The notes beneath the pieces were generated by a model, which saw nothing but the letters and a program-made list of their open reading frames with translations, was not told the DNA's origin and did not search any database. Source: Bacillota bacterium (GTDB lineage Bacteria; Bacillota; Clostridia; Christensenellales; CAG-138). Taken from it: DNA of 10,031 bases. Below are positions 6,476 through 10,031 of the stretch, piece after piece (within the stretch, counting starts at the first letter, position 1; each line of letters begins with the position of its first letter). The position numbers were made by a program, and so were the translations under genes. The DNA lies in assembly GCA_023393045.1 (NCBI GenBank), contig JAEWMV010000251.1, positions 1 to 10,031 of the forward strand, in the 5' to 3' direction.

Positions 6476-6503
6476 ATGATACCATTCCGGCGGGCGATTT
6501 AAA
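6476..6503 (-). promoter_or_regulatory. Candidate extended -10 promoter for the three-TM and sortase-like genes
   Basis: On the minus strand TGGTATCAT provides an extended -10 (TATCAT, 6476-6481, 5 of 6 consensus). TTTAAA (6498-6503) could be a weak -35 at a 16-base spacing. The start would fall around 6469, about 20 bases upstream of the three-TM gene. It would let that gene and the sortase be expressed apart from cysS. Confidence 0.4.
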
Positions 6504-6515
6504 CCTGTCCCGCCG
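6488..6515. repeat. Inverted repeat around the putative -35
   Basis: CGGCGGG (6488-6494) and CCCGCCG (6509-6515) form a perfect 7-base inverted repeat with a 14-base AT-rich centre holding TTTAAA. No T-run follows on either strand, so it is not a terminator. It may be an operator over the candidate promoter, or chance in GC-rich DNA. Confidence 0.35.
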
Positions 6516-6532
6516 CAAAGTTCAAACAATGT

Positions 6533-6547
6533 TAACCGATGCGGTTA
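6533..6547. repeat. Small hairpin overlapping the cysS stop codon
   Basis: TAACCG and CGGTTA form a 6-base stem around ATG, and the cysS TAA is part of one arm. No T-tract follows on the minus strand, so termination would be weak at best and read-through into the next gene is plausible. Confidence 0.35.
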
Positions 6548-7942
6548 TAGTTTTTTGAGTTTGGCGCCGTCCTTGCCGTCTTCCACGGCAAAGCCGAGGG
6601 CCGTGATCGCCGCGCGCAGCTCGTCCGCGCGCTTCCAGTCCTTGGCGGCGCGGGCGGCTTTCCTTTGCTCCAGAAGCTCCAGCGCCTCGCGGGGGAACTC
6701 CTCCTGCTTATCGTGCTGCAGTATGCCCATCACGGAGCAGATGTCGCGCATGAGCGCATCCGCGGCCCTGAGCGCCTGCTCTCCGCGCGCAACGCTCACA
6801 AAGGTGTTGAGCGCGCGCGTGTAGTCAAAAAGCACGCCCAGCGCGTCCGCGGTGTTGAGGTCGTCCTCCATGGCTTCCTCCCAGCGCGTGCGGTATTCCG
6901 CGGCGGAGGCGATGAAGGCCGCGTCCTCTGCGGTAGCTTCGGGCGCGGGTTTTGCCAGGGCTTCGTCGAGCCGTTCCCTCGCCGTGCGGATGCGCGAGAG
7001 CGCGGCGTCGGACTGCTCCATAAGCTCGCGGGAGAAGTTGACGGGGTTCCTGTAGTGCGCGCCCAGGAGGAAAAGGCGCGCGGCCTCAAGGTCGAATTCC
7101 TTGGCGATGTCGCGCACGAGCATGAAGTTGCCGAGGGATTTCGACATCTTCTCGTTGTTGATGTTGATGTAGCCGTTGTGCATCCAGTAGCGCGCGAAGG
7201 GCTTGCCCGTGGCGGCCTCGCTCTGGGCGATTTCATTTTCATGGTGCGGAAAAACGAGGTCCTGCCCGCCCGCGTGGATGTCGAAGGTCTCGCCCAGTAT
7301 GTTCATGCTCATGGCGGAGCACTCGATGTGCCAGCCGGGGCGGCCTTTCCCCCAGGGGGTGTCCCAGCTCGGCTCGCCGGGCTTGGCGCCCTTCCAGAGG
7401 GCGAAGTCGAGCGGGTCGCGCTTGTGCTCGGTGGGGTCGATGCGCGCGCCGCTCTCAAGGTCTTCGATGGACTGGCCGGAAAGCTTGCCGTAGCCGGGAT
7501 AGCTGCGCACGGAGAAGTAAACATCCCCGTTGTCGGCGGCGTAGGCGTGGCCGCGGTCGATGAGGGTCTGCACGAGCGCGACGATTTCATCGATGTGCTC
7601 CGTGGCGCGGGGGTTGACCGTCGCCCGCTCCACGCCCAGCGCGTCCGCGTCGGCATAGTATTCCTTGATATAATGCTCCGCCACCTCGGGCACGGTGGTG
7701 TTTTCCTCATTTGCGCGGCGGATCAATTTATCGTCGATGTCGGTGAAGTTCTGCGCGAACACCACCTTGTAGCCCTTATACTCGAGGTAGCGGCGCAGCG
7801 TGTCGAAGAGCACGAAGGTGCGCGCGTTGCCGATGTGGAAGAAGTTATACACCGTCGGCCCGCATACGTACATTTTGATTACGCCCGGCGTGAGGGGGAC
7901 AAGCTCCTCCTTTTTGCGCGTCATGGTATTGTATATCTGCAT
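6545..7942 (-). CDS. cysS: Cysteinyl-tRNA synthetase
   Basis: This class I aminoacyl-tRNA synthetase attaches cysteine to tRNA-Cys in the cytoplasm. The 465-residue product is of family length and complete. The HIGH-type motif is HIGN (36-39) and KMSKS is at 265-269. The zinc that recognises the cysteine thiol would be held by C27 (YVCGPTVY), C208 (WHIECSAM), H233 and E237 (FPHHENE). NFTDIDDK (65-72) and HAGGQDLVFPHHENE (223-237) are characteristic, and the C-terminal part carries the helical anticodon-binding region. GAAAGG (7951-7956) lies 8 bases before the ATG. It begins 21 bases after the stop of the AAA ATPase gene and is probably co-transcribed with it. A long antisense frame runs opposite but is a shadow of GC-rich codons. 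Confidence 0.97.
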   Translation of the reverse strand: MQIYNTMTRKKEELVPLTPGVIKMYVCGPTVYNFFHIGNARTFVLFDTLRRYLEYKGYKVVFAQNFTDIDDKLIRRANEENTTVPEVAEHYIKEYYADADALGVERATVNPRATEHIDEIVALVQTLIDRGHAYAADNGDVYFSVRSYPGYGKLSGQSIEDLESGARIDPTEHKRDPLDFALWKGAKPGEPSWDTPWGKGRPGWHIECSAMSMNILGETFDIHAGGQDLVFPHHENEIAQSEAATGKPFARYWMHNGYININNEKMSKSLGNFMLVRDIAKEFDLEAARLFLLGAHYRNPVNFSRELMEQSDAALSRIRTARERLDEALAKPAPEATAEDAAFIASAAEYRTRWEEAMEDDLNTADALGVLFDYTRALNTFVSVARGEQALRAADALMRDICSVMGILQHDKQEEFPREALELLEQRKAARAAKDWKRADELRAAITALGFAVEDGKDGAKLKKL

Positions 7943-7963
7943 GGTTTTGACCTTTCTTTTTTG

Positions 7964-9337
7964 TTATTGCCCGCGTGAGGCCTTGTATTTGTTCGCCGCG
8001 GCGACGGCGGCGGTCATGGTCAGCTTTTCGTGCGCGTCCACCTGCAAATCGACGCAGAGGTTCCTGACCTCCTGCCGGTCGTAAGGGACGTCCTGCACTT
8101 CGAGCAGCTCGCACACGATGTCGATGAAGTCCGCGATGCGCGGGTATTTCATCTCGATCGTCAGCGGGAAGGTTCCCGGCGAGCCCGGCTCCCTCGAGGT
8201 TGCGGCGAGCAGCACGTTCTGCGGCAGCCCGCCGCGGCTACAGGCGCAAAGCAGCACCCTCGCCGCGTAATCGTCCGCGTCCACGCCGTCTAAAAGCAGC
8301 ATGAAGCGAAGCGGCTGGCGGCGAAGTTTTTCTATCACGGCAAGCGCGTCCGTATTTTTGGGATCGTCCACCACCGCCACGCGCAGCTCCGGCAAATCCT
8401 CCGCAAGGTTCAAGGCGAGCGCGGTTTTGCCGCAGCCCTCCGGGCCGCTGATGAGCGCGTGCGCCGCGCTCTCTCCGCGCATGAAGGCGATGACGCTTTC
8501 CGTGAGCTTGAGCCGCTCCGCGTCATAATAGGAAACGGGGCATACCCAGGGCGCGCTTTCGCAGGGAAGGAGCGCATCGCCCTTGGCGAAGAACACGCGC
8601 GTTTTCAAAAAGTCGCCGCAGCCGTAGGCGGCGAAAAGATTCCATATGTCCTCGCACGCGCCGCGCCAATCCGGGGATTTCATAAGGCGCAAATACACTT
8701 CCTCCAGCACCTCGTCCGCCGCCCATTCGCCGCGCAGCGTCTGCTCCCCGTAATGCCAGGGCAGCCATTCGTGCTCGGGCGGCAGGGGCAGGAGCGTTCC
8801 CTGCCCGTTGCCCGAAGGCGCGGGCGCTTTCGCGTCCGCGGGGGGCGTCGCGCGCGGGGGAGAACCGCTCCAGAGCGCGGTGGACATGAGCGAGATATCG
8901 TCCCTCGCATAGCGGGGGCGCAGCTGCATCTCGCGGTGTTTTTCGGCGGCCATGCGGATGAGATCGCCGCTCGAGAGCGAAGCAAGCTCCCCGAGGGCCG
9001 CGAGGTCGGACCTCATTGCGATCTGCTCCGGCTCGTCAAGCCTGCCCGCGGCGGCCATTCTCGCAAAGGGATGCTCCCGCTCGATGACGAGCGAGAGGAG
9101 GTAATCCATAAAAAGATCCCCGCTCACGCGGCGCGCGCCGCAGCCCAGCAGCGCGCGGGCGAGGTCGTGGTAGACCCTGTAAGCGGCGTGGGTGTCGCCC
9201 GCGTACACGCAGAATGCGAATTCGCGCAGGATATCCAAAGGGCTCCCGGCCTCGTCGCCGAGCACCGCGAGCCGCGAAGTGAGCGTGGCAAGCCTCTGGG
9301 CGCCCTCCGCGGCGCCGCAATCCCTGAAATCGCGCAT
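7964..9337 (-). CDS. DUF815-like AAA ATPase, divergent
   Basis: This 457-residue protein ends in a P-loop ATPase domain resembling the DUF815 family, whose role is unknown. Its N-terminal half (to about 155) is helical and unassigned. A Pro/Ala-rich linker (159-178) follows. Next come FAAYGCGDF (235-243, the family's YGxGxF) and Walker A GPEGCGKT (298-305). A Walker B-like strand FMLLLDGVD (345-353) and NVLLAATSRE (374-383), in the sensor-1 position, complete the core. Typical family members have two acidic residues in Walker B (IDDLSF) and TSNRRH after sensor 1; here a Gly follows the Asp and the NRRH is missing, so activity may differ. The start at 9337 is fixed by GGGAGG 6 bases upstream; a further 11 codons could be read only from a TTG without such a site. 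It heads the minus-strand cluster, directly before cysS. Confidence 0.7.
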   Translation of the reverse strand: MRDFRDCGAAEGAQRLATLTSRLAVLGDEAGSPLDILREFAFCVYAGDTHAAYRVYHDLARALLGCGARRVSGDLFMDYLLSLVIEREHPFARMAAAGRLDEPEQIAMRSDLAALGELASLSSGDLIRMAAEKHREMQLRPRYARDDISLMSTALWSGSPPRATPPADAKAPAPSGNGQGTLLPLPPEHEWLPWHYGEQTLRGEWAADEVLEEVYLRLMKSPDWRGACEDIWNLFAAYGCGDFLKTRVFFAKGDALLPCESAPWVCPVSYYDAERLKLTESVIAFMRGESAAHALISGPEGCGKTALALNLAEDLPELRVAVVDDPKNTDALAVIEKLRRQPLRFMLLLDGVDADDYAARVLLCACSRGGLPQNVLLAATSREPGSPGTFPLTIEMKYPRIADFIDIVCELLEVQDVPYDRQEVRNLCVDLQVDAHEKLTMTAAVAAANKYKASRGQ

Positions 9338-9388
9338 TCGTGCCCTCCCTGAATCAGCGCAGTTTCCCAAGCATATTCCAACACGATA

Positions 9389-9397
9389 ATAATAGCA
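9389..9397 (-). promoter_or_regulatory. Candidate promoter of the AAA ATPase-cysS operon
   Basis: The minus strand reads TGCTATTAT, an extended -10 with TATTAT (9389-9394). No good -35 stands 17 bases upstream; TTGCGC (9407-9412) is near but its spacing to this -10 is too short. The start would be near 9382, giving a leader of about 45 bases with the GGGAGG site. It overlaps the -35 area of the divergent murG promoter. Confidence 0.45.
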
Positions 9398-9412
9398 TAA
9401 AAGAGGCGCAAG

Positions 9413-9421
9413 TGATATAAT
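9413..9421 (+). promoter_or_regulatory. Candidate extended -10 promoter of murG
   Basis: TGATATAAT combines a consensus TATAAT (9416-9421) with the TG of an extended -10; the -35 area (TAGCAT, 9393-9398) is poor. Transcription would start near 9428, about 215 bases before the murG ATG, so the mRNA would carry a long leader made up of the serial hairpins at 9463-9625. Confidence 0.55.
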
Positions 9422-9462
9422 AATTTCCGCTTCAGGCAGAATGCGGGCGCATGGCGGGGATT

Positions 9463-9625
9463 GTCAAAGGGCTGACCCCTTGACTTTAAATCCGGCTTTG
9501 ACGACATGCGCGTCAAAACGGATGAAAGCCGAAGGCTTTCGTTCTTCTCGCGCTTTGCCGGCCGAAATGCGCAGCATTTCAGGCAAAGCACGCAAACTCA
9601 CGGGGCCGGCGCAGCCGGCGCTGTG
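9463..9625 (+). repeat. Five consecutive hairpins in the probable murG leader
   Basis: Five hairpins follow each other with little between them. H1 pairs GTCAA and GGG (9463-9471) with 9476-9484, one mismatch. H2 pairs ATCCG (9490-9494) and TTTGACG (9497-9503) with CGTCAAA (9511-9517) and CGGAT (9519-9523). H3 is GAAAGCC/GGCTTTC (9524-9530 with 9534-9540) around GAA. H4 pairs GCTTTGCC (9552-9559) with 9582-9589 and GAAATGC (9564-9570) with 9574-9580 around GCA. H5 pairs GCCGGC (9605-9610) with 9614-9619 around GCA, extended by CACGG/CTGTG. H3, H4 and H5 all have GNA triloops closed by C-G. There is no T-run and no gene. It may be a cluster of REP-like palindromes or a structured leader or small RNA; I cannot match it to a known riboswitch. 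Confidence 0.65.
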
Positions 9626-9643
9626 ACTCCCGAAAGGATATAA

Positions 9644-10031
9644 ATGAGGAAAACGGTTTTGTTCACGGGCGGCGGCAGCGCGGGTCACGTCACGCCCAAC
9701 ATCGCGCTCTTCGAGCAGCTTTTGGCAGAGGGGTGCGACCTGCATTATATCGGCACCCGGGACGGCATGGAGCGCGGCCTCATCGAAGGGTGCAAAAATA
9801 TACACTACCACGCCATTTCGGCGGGGAAGCTGCGCCGCTGCTTTTCGTGGAAGAACTTCACGGACCCTTTCCGCGTGATCGCGGGCGCGGCGCAGGCGCG
9901 GGCGCTTTTAAAGAAGATCGGGCCGGACGTGGTGTTCAGCAAGGGCGGCTATGTCAGCGTGCCCGTGGTGGCGGCGGCAAAGGCGCTCAACATCCCCGTC
10001 GTCACGCACGAGTCGGACTATACCCCCGGGC
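9644..10031 (+). CDS. murG: MurG, N-terminal part (runs off the window)
   Basis: MurG transfers GlcNAc from UDP-GlcNAc to lipid I at the inner face of the membrane, forming lipid II for peptidoglycan. About 129 residues are present. The glycosyltransferase B N-terminal domain shows FTGGGSAGHVTPNIAL (residues 7-22), the glycine-rich loop and catalytic-site His of the family. YIGTRDGMERGLI, ISAGKLRR, NFTDPF, VVFSKGGYVSVPVVAAA and THESDYTPG follow in the usual order. AAAGGA (9633-9638) lies 5 bases before the ATG. It is divergent from the AAA ATPase gene, and a long hairpin-rich leader separates it from its probable promoter. The neighbouring division and cell-wall genes often found with murG are not seen upstream; anything downstream is outside the window. 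Confidence 0.96.
   Translation, partial: MRKTVLFTGGGSAGHVTPNIALFEQLLAEGCDLHYIGTRDGMERGLIEGCKNIHYHAISAGKLRRCFSWKNFTDPFRVIAGAAQARALLKKIGPDVVFSKGGYVSVPVVAAAKALNIPVVTHESDYTPG

Noticed and set aside
6665..7978. Plus-strand open frame of 437 codons opposite cysS
   Set aside because: It is exactly antisense to an intact cysS with all its motifs. Its composition is typical of antisense frames in GC-rich DNA, with many Arg, Val, Ala and Gly, and it shows no domain.
8459..9352. Plus-strand open frame of 297 codons opposite the AAA ATPase gene
   Set aside because: The opposite strand has a strong ribosome binding site and a P-loop domain; this frame has neither.
9428..9643. Known riboswitch or T-box in the murG leader
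   Set aside because: The hairpins lack a conserved core that I recognise, no T-box sequence is present, and there is no terminator stem with a T-run before murG.

Overview
The window reads as a piece of the chromosome of a GC-rich, Gram-positive-type anaerobe of the Clostridia. This is inferred from strong GGAGG-type ribosome binding sites, a class B sortase-like secreted protein, a MurG with a Clostridia-like N-terminus, and no outer-membrane genes. I cannot name the genus. No phage, integrase, CRISPR, tRNA or rRNA is visible. Most of the window is housekeeping; the less ordinary material lies in the cell-envelope genes and in two hairpin-rich intergenic regions.

Layout. (1) Positions 1-1501, minus strand: recF followed by the start of gyrB, a classical origin-proximal pair. 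(2) Positions 1502-1666: a divergent promoter region. One promoter drives recF. The other drives cca and sits so close to its ATG that the cca mRNA may be leaderless. (3) Positions 1667-4386, plus strand: cca and mnmE, a two-gene tRNA-maturation operon with a 4-base ATGA overlap. (4) Positions 4387-4711: no convincing gene. This region is a compact element of nested inverted repeats that ends in a bidirectional terminator with a UUCG-type loop. (5) Positions 4712-9337, minus strand: an AAA ATPase related to DUF815, cysS, a three-TM membrane protein with a charged tail, and a secreted SH3b-sortase protein. (6) Positions 9338-9643: a divergent promoter region followed by five consecutive hairpins in the probable murG leader. 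(7) Positions 9644-10031, plus strand: the N-terminal part of murG.

How the genes fit together. recF and gyrB serve replication and repair. cca and mnmE mature tRNA (the CCA end and the wobble-uridine modification), and cysS charges tRNA-Cys. murG makes lipid II, and the sortase-like protein acts at the cell surface. In many Firmicutes mnmE lies on one side of oriC and recF-gyrB on the other. Here they lie back to back with no dnaA, dnaN, rpmH or mnmG between them, which suggests a rearranged origin region.

The best candidates for something undescribed are the nested-repeat element at 4387-4714, the serial-hairpin murG leader at 9463-9625, and the secreted SH3b-sortase protein with an inserted Cys/His cluster. 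None amounts to proof of a new system.
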